Shown here: one piece after another, positions 44,334 through 56,400 of the stretch
Layout: each line of letters begins with the position of its first letter
Numbering within the stretch: position 1 is the first letter of the stretch
Source: Candidatus Margulisiibacteriota bacterium
GTDB taxonomy: Bacteria > Margulisbacteria > Riflemargulisbacteria > GWF2-39-127
Direction: 5' to 3'
Assembly: GCA_003242895.1 (NCBI GenBank)
Contig: QKMY01000021.1
Span: forward strand, 91,236-155,235
Length of the DNA stretch: 64,000 nucleotides
Program-made: the position numbers and the translations under genes
The notes under the pieces: generated by a model
The model's database searches: none
Told to the model about the DNA's origin: nothing
What the model saw: the letters and a program-made list of their open reading frames with translations, nothing else

Positions 44334-46799
44334 ATGTTAACTATAAGGAAATATGATATGTATAATGGCCTTCTAAGTAAAAAAGTTGTAGATTATCTTC
44401 AACCGAAAGTATCTATTGAAAATTCCGGATCAAAAGATAAAAGAGTCAACCAAAGAAGAGATCAGTTAACCGATCAATTATCCAAAGCAATGAGTGAATC
44501 AACGTACATAGGCCTTTTCACCAGCGGTAAGGTCGACATGAAAAGAATTGAGGAATATAACCGCGAATTCGACGCTAAACATGAGGACCTTTTAAATAGC
44601 ATTAAAACTGCTGTTCGCAAGGACCCGGCTGTGAATGATGCGTACGAAAAAATCTCAGCTGTGAATACCAGAAATCCAGTATTTCTGACATCAGAAAAAT
44701 ATTTATTCGCATTGCTCGCGGCCAAGGGCGTTATTGATTTGGATATCGAATTGCCCAGGCATGTGACACTGCGAAATCAGCGGAATTTTGTATTTAATGT
44801 TGCTCCCAAAAGAATTGCCCAAAGGGTGATCAATGATAGAACTATTAACTGGACCGATGCAGTGAAACTTTATGGAGATAAAATGACAGCTCCACGGACT
44901 GAAAGCGTACTTGCCGGAGGAGATGCCTCTCGTTTTTACGGCGGAGAGAAAGCACTATATCGTGTTGGAACGGCAGGGCCCGAATTATTCGTGAGCATAA
45001 TACCTGCTGCGGTAACTTACAGTGCTGCAAATATTGTTGGCAAACTGAAAGAATTGAATATTATTGACAGCAATAATAAACTGCTTGTCAAAGACATTGA
45101 TGCGGTAGTAATTCCACCGGAATATTCAAAGATTGAAAATGATATTAAAACTGTTTTAAAAATAGTAACAGCGCTGGACACTAAAGAAACCTTTGACCAG
45201 AGTATTTTTGATTTTCTATGCGGTAAGTTTACTAAGGAGAGTTTTTCTCTGATCGTTGATCAGGAAGCAGCTGATAACCTTATCCGGAATTTAGTGGCAA
45301 GGAAAGTGATTAATGGGAAAGGCGCTCTGGAAGACAAAAAAAAGATACAAGACATTGCAGAAGTGTCGGGTGGGGAAGGTCCTGCCATAACTATGGCTAA
45401 GATACTTTTAGAGAATAAAGATAATAACAAGAATTTTGTTGCTACGTTCTCTACAAAGGGATTGTCAACGTTGCTGAAGGTCCCGGTTTTAGAGGTGCTG
45501 AACAAAACTATCGGAGATCAGGATAAAATTGATGGATATTACAATAAATCAAAGGTACAGGATTCATTAATGGCAATGCTCGATAATTTTGGGAAAATGC
45601 CTAAGGTAATGAGTTATGCTTATAAAGTGGATTTTAAAGATGGAAACGTGGTTCATCTGAATTATTTCATGAGCAGGATATTACGATATTACACGACCGT
45701 TAAACAGGAACAGACAAGTGGCAACGAATTGCATTTTATGATACAGGATAAAGATATAAAAGCCTGTTTCGAGGACCTTGTGACTACATTAGAGCATTCA
45801 GGAATAATTGATCCCAAAGTGCTTGAAGTGAAGATAATGACCAAATCTCCTGATGGGCTTCCGGTGGATAAAAAGACAGGACAGCTTTTGTTTAATGGAC
45901 CGTCAGTAAAATTGTCAAGTCCCGGACATGGTCCTGCCGGAACTAAGCTTCTCAATGAGATCAAATCGGACGGGAAAGACGGTGTCCCGGTGACTTCAAC
46001 AATAACAACTGTCGACAATAGCGGGTCAGAGCTTCCGGTCTATACCGGAATCCTTCAAAGAGGCTCCGTATTCGAATCTCAAAGAAGAGATAATCTTGTA
46101 GAGGCGCTGCGTAGTGCTGCACGGGCAAAAAATAATGAGTATATTCAAGATATTTGTGGAAATAAAACGGTAAAGGAATATATTTTAGATCAGTGGGATT
46201 ATAGTGTCAAAAAAGATACTTATCTTGATATCGCAGATGAGTTGTCAATATTGCCGGTAACTGTTGCTATCGTGGTAGAGCCCCGTCCGGAACATAGCGG
46301 AGGAGGACTGCATGTAAATAACGCGACCGGAACAATGGCTATTATTGATAAGGCTACTTTTGCCGCTGGTCAGCAAGAAGCAAAAGATTTTGAATTCAAA
46401 TTTAATCCGATGGTGTATGCTGTAACTGTAAAAAGCCAGTTGAGCTATGCAACAATCGAAGATGGAATGTATTTTATCCAGGAAAAAAATGACAAAGAAA
46501 CCGGATCAGCTTTTTATCAGGTTGAAACAGCTTCTACTCATAACTTTACGGATAGTTCCAAGGTCTTGAAAAAGGTAATAATTGTATCCGATGCAGACCT
46601 TGAAAAAGCTTTTTTACAAGGTAAACGTATCGAGGAAACAGATGCGGGTAGAAACCAGGAAACAAACGAGGCTTTGAAAAGCGATATTTTACACATTGCC
46701 GGCAATGATCTTAAAGAGGCTATCGGGATAGCTGAGGTCATTATGAAGGCTCAGGAGACAGCTAGAAATCAATATAGAGAAGAGAAAGTGGGCAAATAA
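44334..46799 (+). CDS. UDPGP-like nucleotidyltransferase, module B
   Basis: This 821-residue protein is a paralogue of the one at 31106. Shared elements in the same order are SVLAGGDASRFYGGEKAL (near residue 192), PKVMSYAYKVDF, SSPGHGPAGTKLLNEI, TVDNSGSELPVYTG, HSGGGLHVNNATGTM and a tail ending in helices. It differs by an insertion of roughly 130-150 residues between about 220 and 390. That insertion holds two copies of a short motif (KLKELNIIDSNNKLLVKD, then NLVARKVINGKGALEDK). AAGGAAGTGAT precedes the ATG. The partner gene follows two bases after the stop. As for module A, sugar-1-phosphate nucleotidyl transfer is inferred from the motifs; the Gln-to-Asp change in the loop is shared by both. 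Confidence 0.68.
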   Translation: MLTIRKYDMYNGLLSKKVVDYLQPKVSIENSGSKDKRVNQRRDQLTDQLSKAMSESTYIGLFTSGKVDMKRIEEYNREFDAKHEDLLNSIKTAVRKDPAVNDAYEKISAVNTRNPVFLTSEKYLFALLAAKGVIDLDIELPRHVTLRNQRNFVFNVAPKRIAQRVINDRTINWTDAVKLYGDKMTAPRTESVLAGGDASRFYGGEKALYRVGTAGPELFVSIIPAAVTYSAANIVGKLKELNIIDSNNKLLVKDIDAVVIPPEYSKIENDIKTVLKIVTALDTKETFDQSIFDFLCGKFTKESFSLIVDQEAADNLIRNLVARKVINGKGALEDKKKIQDIAEVSGGEGPAITMAKILLENKDNNKNFVATFSTKGLSTLLKVPVLEVLNKTIGDQDKIDGYYNKSKVQDSLMAMLDNFGKMPKVMSYAYKVDFKDGNVVHLNYFMSRILRYYTTVKQEQTSGNELHFMIQDKDIKACFEDLVTTLEHSGIIDPKVLEVKIMTKSPDGLPVDKKTGQLLFNGPSVKLSSPGHGPAGTKLLNEIKSDGKDGVPVTSTITTVDNSGSELPVYTGILQRGSVFESQRRDNLVEALRSAARAKNNEYIQDICGNKTVKEYILDQWDYSVKKDTYLDIADELSILPVTVAIVVEPRPEHSGGGLHVNNATGTMAIIDKATFAAGQQEAKDFEFKFNPMVYAVTVKSQLSYATIEDGMYFIQEKNDKETGSAFYQVETASTHNFTDSSKVLKKVIIVSDADLEKAFLQGKRIEETDAGRNQETNEALKSDILHIAGNDLKEAIGIAEVIMKAQETARNQYREEKVGK

Positions 46800-46801
46800 T
46801 T

Positions 46802-47113
46802 ATGGATAGGTTGAAAGAACTTGAGGAAAGTTTTTGGAAATATAACAGCCATCCTTCACAACACGGTGCGTCACTGGGATATCTGGCTGACACAATTAAA
46901 TCAGATGTTGATGACGTTATCGCTAATAGTGACCTGTCTTCTGCTGAAAAACTTTCTTTGTTAAGAGCTTATAATAACCTTTATGCCAGGACGACTAGCG
47001 TGATGGACCAGGAATATGCAGAACAGGAAGGCAGGTCTGCTTGCGGAGAAGTCTTGTTCCGCACAGAAGCAGACCTCCTTGCTGCAATCGGGAATTTCCA
47101 TCAATATAAATAA
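46802..47113 (+). CDS. Small partner protein of module B, 103 residues
   Basis: A homologue of the 102-residue protein at 33191: common helical core (AEKLSLLRAYNNLYARTT), similar length and a C-terminal LFRTEADLLAAI like IFTTKEAMLEAI of the other. It starts two bases after the UDPGP-like gene, so it is translationally coupled. Its retention after both diverged large proteins argues that the two work together. No domain is recognised. Confidence 0.65.
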   Translation: MDRLKELEESFWKYNSHPSQHGASLGYLADTIKSDVDDVIANSDLSSAEKLSLLRAYNNLYARTTSVMDQEYAEQEGRSACGEVLFRTEADLLAAIGNFHQYK

Positions 47114-47387
47114 TCAGTGAAATATATCTCTTTTATTCATCACTGGTTTTCGACGATATTGGTTTGTTTAGCGGAATATCGAAGTGGCTTCTTATAAAGT
47201 AGCGCATTATCCATAACAGAGACTTAGATTGTCATCCTTTTATTAACGCTCGCTTCATTTCATTTATTAATAAATAATATTGTAATTTTCCGTGTATAAT
47301 CAAAGTATTGTTGATGTTTAGTGACTGGTATTAGTGGGTATCATACTCAATAAGAATTAAGTGTTTTAAGCTTTTTCAGTAAAATCT

Positions 47388-47416
47388 CTGAAACTTTTGA
47401 TTTTATGTTACGATAA
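47388..47416 (+). promoter_or_regulatory. Sigma-28-like promoter for the giant gene
   Basis: CTGAAA (47388-47393), 15 bases, then TACGATAA (47409-47416), continuing ATAA; the start codon is 62 bases downstream. It lies in a 364-base gap (47114-47477) in which I see no gene. Confidence 0.5.
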
Positions 47417-47477
47417 ATAAATGTGCGGGTGTATTTACAGTCCGGTAGGTAGGATTATTTAACTAGGATGGTACATT

Positions 47478-50400
47478 ATGATTAATTATGCAAAATTGAT
47501 TTCCAACCCTGCTGACCATGTAGAGGTGAACCCGTCAAAAATCCCGATCAACGGACGAGATCATTCCCAACCAATTAAAGCAGAAAAAAAAACAGGTTCT
47601 GATAAACAACAAATAGATCTGTTTCACGGCATATACAATTATCAACAAGAAGATACTCTTATCCATGATAAAACAAAGCAGTTTCTCACATCAAAAAACA
47701 GGTTGAGCACTGACTATAAGCCTGCTGGCATGGACACTGTATTTCTCAAAGGGGCTGGAGATCGAAATCATGATCGTTACGTCAATCACCGAAGTGCTAT
47801 GCACAATGTGATTGAAGATCAGCTGGAGGCTCTGAAGGATTGTGCCACCCGTGATCAATTAGCCTCTTACATCAATGAACTTAATAAGAAATTTGCCGGA
47901 AAAGGAATCACCAGACTCTGGAATCAAACTGATTACCCGCTTGCAGATCCGTTAGCCAGTGAGAGAAAACGTAATCAGGTAATGGATCATCTTGAAAAAG
48001 TTAGTCTGTTGTATAAAAAGTTCGGTTCAGATTATATGCACCTTATCACATCTACTCACGATGTCTTTAAACTTGTTGATGATGCGAATCATACTATGTA
48101 CTCCGCAAAGGTTGTTTGGGAGAGTGGCATCGTAGATCGCTATGCAGCAGTGCTGGGGGATAAAAAAGATATTTTTCTTCCAGTTCTGTTTATGCACCAG
48201 CTTCTAGGCGCTGGCTTTACCAATGGCAGTTTTTCACTACTGATTAACTTTTCTCAGGTCGATGACCCCAACCTTACTCAGATACAGAAACAGATACAGT
48301 TATTGATGCGCGATATCCTTTCTGATGAAACAAAAAAACAGGATTTTTATGATCTCCTTTACCTTCTGAGCTATATCGATACTGCAGGAGTGACGGAAAA
48401 AGGCTACCTGTCTGACACTCTGGTACAAAATTATGATATTTATCTCCAAAAGATCAAGTCAGTCCTGGATGGCAATGATATGTCCCCCAAAGGAATGTCA
48501 GACCGGTTATCCACTCATGTCGATAGCGGTCTCTACCTCAATTTCTTTAAGTGGATGACTTCCATGTATGTTAATGATGTCGATGATCCTGCATTCAAAG
48601 CTAATTTTAGCGATGCATTTATTGCTAAGGTAATTGACAAACTGAAATCAGAGGGTATGACCGATCAACAACTCGGCGATATGATCAAGTCAGCTCATCT
48701 CATAGTTGAACAAGGTTATATTAATACTACATCCGCAGCCCTGGTTGTTCAGAATCGAGGTGTGCTGCCGGTAAAAGACGGCAAAACTGATTTTGCCGCC
48801 CTGGATATTTCCAAGGTTGATTTTACAGTAGATGACGTGGCTGTTGCATTCAAACATAATTTACTGCTGGCGCGTTATGCAGAGCTTAAGCAAGAGAAGG
48901 ATTCCACCAAAAAGTTCATTACCTATTCCAGAAATAATGATCTGGCACCTCAGTTTTTTACTCCTGAAGAAGTTAATAGCCTCTGGATGCTCTCCGATGA
49001 AGTGTTTGTTGCTCAATTTGCCGAAGTGCTGGAAGAAAAGGGCATTGATACCCTATTTACCACAGTTAAGATGTTCTCTGATACCTATGGAAGTGATACT
49101 TATCATCAGGCAATGGGGCAGACAGAGCAGGCCGGAGGGGATAAGTCCCTTGAGGGAGCTTTAGCCGAACATGGATTCCAGGCTAATGAGATCAAATCTT
49201 TTAAGGCCGCCAGTATGTGCCTCTGGAATCTTCTTAGAAATCCTATTCGCGCTGGAATGACCTTCAACAAATCAGTTTCTCAGCTGTGGGGTTACCATGC
49301 TGAAAAACTGCCACAAAAAGTCGAAGAGTTTATTAAGGTACAACGCCTTTTGAAGAGTGAGGCTGATAACATACTCCTTTCGGATCTTGGATTAACCAGG
49401 GATAGTCTCGATAAGCTTAAGAAAGATGCTTATGAAGCTATTGGCAAGAAATATAAACCATCTGATATCAAACATATAAATGCCATAGTTAATTACCGGA
49501 TCAGTTCCGAGAATCCTGTCATGATACAGAGCAAACCTGCCCTGTTGATGACAGCCTGGAATCTGGGTATTGTTACCAGTTTTATTCAGCTGGGATTGAT
49601 CACTGCTACCTTTATGATGAATTCTAATATCTCTTTGTTGAAGCAGTTCATGTTTAACCTGTTTGCTTTGGGTATCGTTTATTATTCTGTGGATTCTCCA
49701 CTTTATATGCTATCTAATATTGATGGCACGATCACTCGCAAGCCACGTATCCAAAAACTCAATAAAGATTTTAATGAACGAATGTCTGTTGCTGACATCA
49801 ACCTGATGTTCGGCGGTGGTTTTGCTTATACCGTATTTAACTTTATGCGTTCACGTATCCATTATGGGCCTCATAAGAAGCTGATAGCCCAGACTGGCGG
49901 TGTCGGAGCCAAGGCATTTCCTAACCAGGCATGTTGGGATATCCTGAACGGATTTGATATTAGGACGAAAGCAATTGAGCGGCTGATCAGGCCCTTATTT
50001 AAGGATAAAGATAATGAATACCTAAAGGCTACAGTTGATTTTGCCCCGGTCGATATGAACAAGGTAAGACAGATCCTGGATACAGCCGGACTTGGGGCCA
50101 GCTTTGACACTATCTGGAAAGATCTGCTAGGTACCTATTCTATTTCTAAGGATCAGCTAATTCTGAAAACACAGCCATCTACCGTAGATAATCTGATCAA
50201 AGCTATACGTCTTAATAACAGGGATGCCGCACAGGAATTGTTCGAATTGATGGACGAATCCCGATATGCAGGCTATGGAGAGAAAGAAAATCGCGAGGGA
50301 GATAATTGGGCGCTCTGGCAGTTGTCCGGCAGTTTGGCTGCGCCAAATATTATTAAGGACACTGCAAACACTGTTCTGCATTCTATTATACAGGACGAAG

Positions 50401-53400
50401 AACTTGGCTATGATGAGAATAGTCGTGTCAGTGCAGGTAATTACTGGAGATTATTCAAACAAAAGTTTGCCGGGGTAGATAGTCACAAAGAAGGGTCCCT
50501 GATTATTGAAGATGTTCTTAGAGAGGCTGCAAAGCGGTTGCCTCAACGGCTCAGAGATAAGGGGCTTGCTGATGAATCTGAGATCAAGAAGACATGTAAG
50601 CGAATAGTTTTGGCCCTTGAAAACAACATGCGGTCAATAGTGAATTCGACATCTTTAGAGGAATTCTATGAGCAGGATATTTTTGATGAGAAATTGGAAT
50701 CCATTCTGGTTGCGCAAGCCGGCGAACCCAACATTACGCAGAAGATCTCCCGGAATGATTTCCAGTATTTGCTTGATGTGCTTAATGAAAAGATCACGAG
50801 CGAGGTTATTGGCGGCAAAACAATTGATCCGAAAGAGTCTGTTAACGGAGCACGAATTGATTATACCCTGAAATTACAGCTCCATGACCAAATATTAGTT
50901 GATTATTGTGTCAAGCAGTCAGGGGAACACGCTAAGATATGGAACAGCTGGAAGCCTACTGCTTGGGTTAACGCAATGATCACCGGTAAAAGTTCAGATA
51001 AGCTCCAGGCTCAAGCAGCATCACTGTTGCCGCGTTTATGGCAGACCAAAGGCATCGATCCTATCTACGCCAAAGCGCTCGCGAAAAAATTTCGTCGGGA
51101 AGTGTACAAACGTGTTATTGCTCCTGGGAATCTCTCAGAAGTAAGTCAACAATTGCTTAATGGGAAAACAATCCTTGATATTAAAAAAGGATATTTGACC
51201 GAGTCACATTTTTCCCGGTTCGGATCGGTAAAGTCATCAATTGTGGCTAGCTTGAAGCCTATTCTCGATAATTATGAAAATACTACCACACCATCATTGG
51301 GTAAAGCTTTTAAAGGATCAATCAGAGCTTTGCTAAAAGCAAAGGATTTTAGTTACGAGGTTTTTGGTGAAATGGCATCTGATGTGCAAAGTATAGTTAC
51401 TGCAGATACTGATATTGACCGGACCGCAGACCAAGTTGCCCTAATAATAGAAAAAGCCGTATTTAAAATAGTCGATGATAACAAGCTATATATTGCAATC
51501 GAGAAGTTTAAACAAGCTGCGATGATACTTGGTTACGTAAGTGAAGAGAAGTCCGAAGAAATCTTAAGAGTCTTAGAGTCAAATGCACGACAGATCAATG
51601 AGATAACTAAAAAGGCAAATAAAGATTACGTAGAACTGGACACAGCGGATAAAGAAAAACAGATACAGAGTTATTTGCTGGATATTGAAGACCACATGGC
51701 TTACGTAAACTATGCTGACGGAGATTATCGCGGCGTTAGTGAAACACGTGATTGTAATCTTTTTAATTCAGTGCTTTATCACTGGGAGCAGTTCCGTAAC
51801 CAACTTCTGAAATTGGGGCCACTTGAAAGTGCACCTCTGTTATCTAAATATGCTGAACACAAACGTGTTATCGAACAGCTATTTGAAAATATTGAAGCGG
51901 ATGTTCTGGTTTTTAAACCGACAGTTACTAAGGAAGCCATTGATAAATTAGCAGTAGATAATCCCCCACAAAAACTGAAAGAATTAATTGAAGTATTGCA
52001 AAAAGCTTATATGGAAGACAAGCAACGAATAATGAGAGAATTTAATTTCTCGGGATTAAACGGTCTTACTTCCAGAGTGAAAAATGCAATTGCACAAATC
52101 AAGTGTACACTGAATGAAGACCAAGTCAAGGATATCATTAATCAATCAGCTAACAGCTTTATAGGTGTGTTGTCCGAAGAAAAAGTCAAGGAGCTAATTA
52201 AAGTCATCAGGGAAAACAGAGGTCTGATTGATGAATATGACGAAATCAAGGGCTTAGACAAAAAATGGGCCCCAATTAATAACCAATTAAAAGTGATCTT
52301 AACTAATTCCGGGTTCGATGCGGATAATGAAGCTGCTCTCCGTATAAGCTTGGAGTCAATAACATTTTATTTTATCAATACAGAAGCTGACGAGGTTATT
52401 GCCGGCAGTAATGACTTAATGAATAACGGTAAATTTAATGAAAAAAATAAGTTTGATCTTGTTGCTGATGGGTTGAAAGGGCTTGGAAATATCCTGAACC
52501 TTGAAATGTTCGCCGGATATTCTCTGCTGAGCGAAGGACAACAGAAAGAATTTAAGAAATTGCTTAATACGGAAACAATTTCTGCGCTTAATAAAACCTT
52601 CTATTCAGCAGCTTCCCAAGAAGACTCCGTAGATAAAAGGTTTGTCGAGTTTGTTTCTTTTATCGAACAGGCCCTCCTGAATGTTATGGCTCAGGATCAA
52701 GGCAAAGGACCTATTAAGATGTTCAATCCTTGTGACGAGCTATATGCTGTTATGCCGATCAATACCTCCAACCCTGACGCCTTAAAAAATAAGGATGGCA
52801 TTCTTGTTACCGAAGGAGAGTTGTTCCGCAAATTTGACTTTATGCCTGGAACTGATTGGAAAGCGTTAATTACTGAACTAAACGGCTTACTGAATACAAA
52901 TGATAAAAGCCTATCCGGTGGTTTTGACGATAACAGGCTTCAGCTTAATAAACTGTCTAAGCAAGAGAATAGATTAGCTGTGAAAATTTTGAGAAAATAT
53001 GGCTATGTGCTTCCGATAACAATAAACAGGGCCTCTCATTATGAGAATATGATACGGCTGCTTATGGGCGAGTTGTGGGATAGGCGGTTCCTCGATAATG
53101 AGAATGCAATGCTGGCGCACCTGTTTGGAAAAGAGATGGGGAAACTCGAGCTGATCAAAGAAGATTATGAGGCTATAGGGGCTTTCATAAATGCAATTGG
53201 CACTGATGATGAACCCGGAAAGCACAATGCCATTCGCCAAGAGATCAGAGGTGTCTCGGATGTATTCAGGGGCTTAGCAAATGCCAAAAAACTTGATTTT
53301 GATCAAATCAGATATTACATCGATCAGGAATGGGAAAAATTAGCTAACAAAAATCTGACCGATATAGCTTCCGGTTTTTATTGGAAAATTTATCAGGGCG

Positions 53401-56400
53401 GCGTTACGAAAAGCACCTTTAATAATATCCTGAATAATGATAAACAAGCTGCTGCAGTGTGGGATAAGTTGGTGAACTCAGGAATTATTACAGTTGATAA
53501 AAGTAATAACCAGGTGGAAGCACGTATAATTCTTTCAGTAACTCATGCTAACAAGAAAGCGCTGGAAGCTGCATTACGAGAAATCAAAGTTGATGATGTT
53601 GTTATCAAAGTTGATAATGGTGTTATCAAAAAGCTTATCAAGACATTGCAAGGAGTTAGCCGGGAGAATAAAGAAAACCTTGAGGCCGGGTCTATACAAG
53701 GGTTGACGGAACAGGCAGCCAGCATCGCAGTGGAGACTTTTCTGGATGTACAGATCATGCGCCGCCGGGGTGCCGGGAGCCTTAAACAATATATTGGACA
53801 CGGCAACGATACCGTTAAAGAGATAGCACAAAAACTAGTTGCTGACAAATGCAGGGTTGTGAAAAAAGAATCAGTCATTGGCGGAATCAAAACCTATGAG
53901 TTTAGCAATGGGGCATATGAAGCAAATCAACAATACAAGACAACAATGCTTGATCTCAAGAATAAAATTAAAGGACTAACCGCCCATGTTAATTCGAATA
54001 GCTCAGATGAAGAAGTTCGGCGCAGGAATGTATTATTTGCCCAACGTGATAACCTGGAGAAAAAAATGCTGCTGCCTAATGTCGATACGATCTCCAGTCT
54101 CATATCTGCACAAGATCATTCAAAATATTCTGAAGATGACGATATCAACCGAATGGTATATAGCTCGATAGCAGAAAAAATACTAGTGACGTTACATAAC
54201 GGATTTGTTACCCGATCGTCTTTTGAGTCTTTTGGAGATGAGAAAAAAGATATATGGGATGCTTTAATTGAAGCTGCCTATATTACACCGAATGGCACGC
54301 TAACCGATAAGATAACAGCTGACAGTAAAGAGACTTTTAAGGGTGAAGAGAAGTTTTCTCCTTTAGTAATGAAAAAGATAGATATGGACCAGGTGTATAC
54401 TATTCTTAAAACGGCTTCTTCTATTGGTCTTATGAAGGGAGACTTGGTTAAAGCAGCTGAAGGGGTGCAACTATCTCTTACTGGTGAAAAAGTTGAAGTA
54501 ACCGATAAACTAGGCAATAACCTTGTTTTCACGGTAAGTGCCGAGCATGGGGCTGATTATGCCCGCATTATAAGCCAGGCACTTAGCGAACGCAGCAATA
54601 AGGCAGCTAGTTCCCAATTATCAAAAAAAGAACGAGTTACATATATTAAGATTAAAAAGGAATTGGATGTTCTGGATGGACTGGGTAAGAATTATGAATC
54701 AATGATCCAGGGTATTGTACAGAGTCTCGAATATGCTGTTAACATTGGTAGATGTAATCGTTCTTTTGATAAGAACAAAGATTTCTCTGCAATGAGAAAT
54801 GAACAGTTTAGATTCTTCTCTGATTCTCTGTTTTCTTTCGAAAAACTTCAGAGTGTAGTCTGGGCCATTATGCAAGGTGGAGATCTGGTACTTGAGAATC
54901 AATCTCTTGGTAAGAGAGCAATCTGGAAGGACCATACGGATATTTTTGGCAAAAATAAAGACAGTGTTGCTAACCATATTGATAATTATATTAAGTATGT
55001 AACCGATCAGGCAGAGACTGACTACCAGGAAGCAGATGCCAATGCGCGATCACAAGAAGAAAAACGTATCGCACTTACGAATAAAGAACAACGGATTATT
55101 CAGATTAAGGCCATGAAGGCTTGGTTGGAGAGTTTTAAGCTTACGCAGGACCTGATTAACAATAGCGGGAATGAAAGCATAAGAACTTCTGCTAGAGCGG
55201 TAAGGGATTCTCTGTTCGAGCATATTGACAGTATTAAAGGTGTATCCAGCGAGCAGGATAAAATCAGAAAGATCTATGACCGTATAAAAATCGATACCGT
55301 AGACCGGTTTAACAATCGCATTGATCCGGCAATGGACCTGCAACTCATTGAGTATACCTATCAGTTTCTATCTGACAAAAAAGAAGTAAACGAAGCCGTG
55401 ATAGAAGCTCTCTCCAAACATTTACAGAAACTAAAGTCGAAAATAATGGCAGAAGTGATCGGTCGAATGGATCATAATTTTTCCAAGGATACCAAAGAAA
55501 ATTTGATTAACCGTGGTCTTTCGGATGAGGTCCGTCTCTCCAAAGCAGCAAGTGACGAAGATCGTATTAATGAAATGGCCGATGATATACGCTCCGAAAT
55601 AATTAAAGCCCCGATTGTACAATTACATATATTTGATGTGGATTTTTACGCTGAAGGTGCCGGAAGCAAAGGCAGCGCGCAGTCCAGTGCGCTTATCGGC
55701 CGTGAGCGTAACGTCCAGACTTCGGTCTTTATGGGCGAAGTCCTGGAAACGGCGCTGGAGGAGCACAAAGGTATCTTATTTATTCCCCCTGATCTGGAAA
55801 AAGAGGCTGAAGAGTTTATTACCAGTGCCATTGTATTCGAAGGTGATGATTTTGCGATCAAGGATGAGTTAGGCATTGATACTGAACAGTTTATGCTTGA
55901 CTTGATCGACCGTATTACGAACAAGAAACAACAACCAGAAGAAGCAGCCAAAGAGATCGTAAGGTCCTGGGGACTTGCCGGTGGAGATGTTTACCAGGGT
56001 TCCGGAAAAATGAGAAAAGGCTGGAGCCTGCGCAATGCTGCCGGTATGGGCCCTAAGTATAATTATAAAACAATTGAACATAGGCTGGTAGAGTTGGCTG
56101 ATGAGATCGCTATCCGACATTATGCGTTAGGTGAGATGGAGGGTATCGCATTTGCATTGAGAGAACTCTATTTTGAAGCTAAGAATAAGAATTACCAAAT
56201 ATATGAGGACAATCAGTATTTTGCAAAAGCAAAGAAGATTCTGATAAATTACCAGGAGAAAAAAGGTAAGTCAGACTTTTCTCTTAATGATATGAATGTT
56301 GCCCTTAATGAATACTTTAAGGCGCAGATTATAGAAGGCGACTGGTCCCATATTAGTTCGAAAGAGATATCTTCCCAGATACTCAAAGAGATGCAGTATC

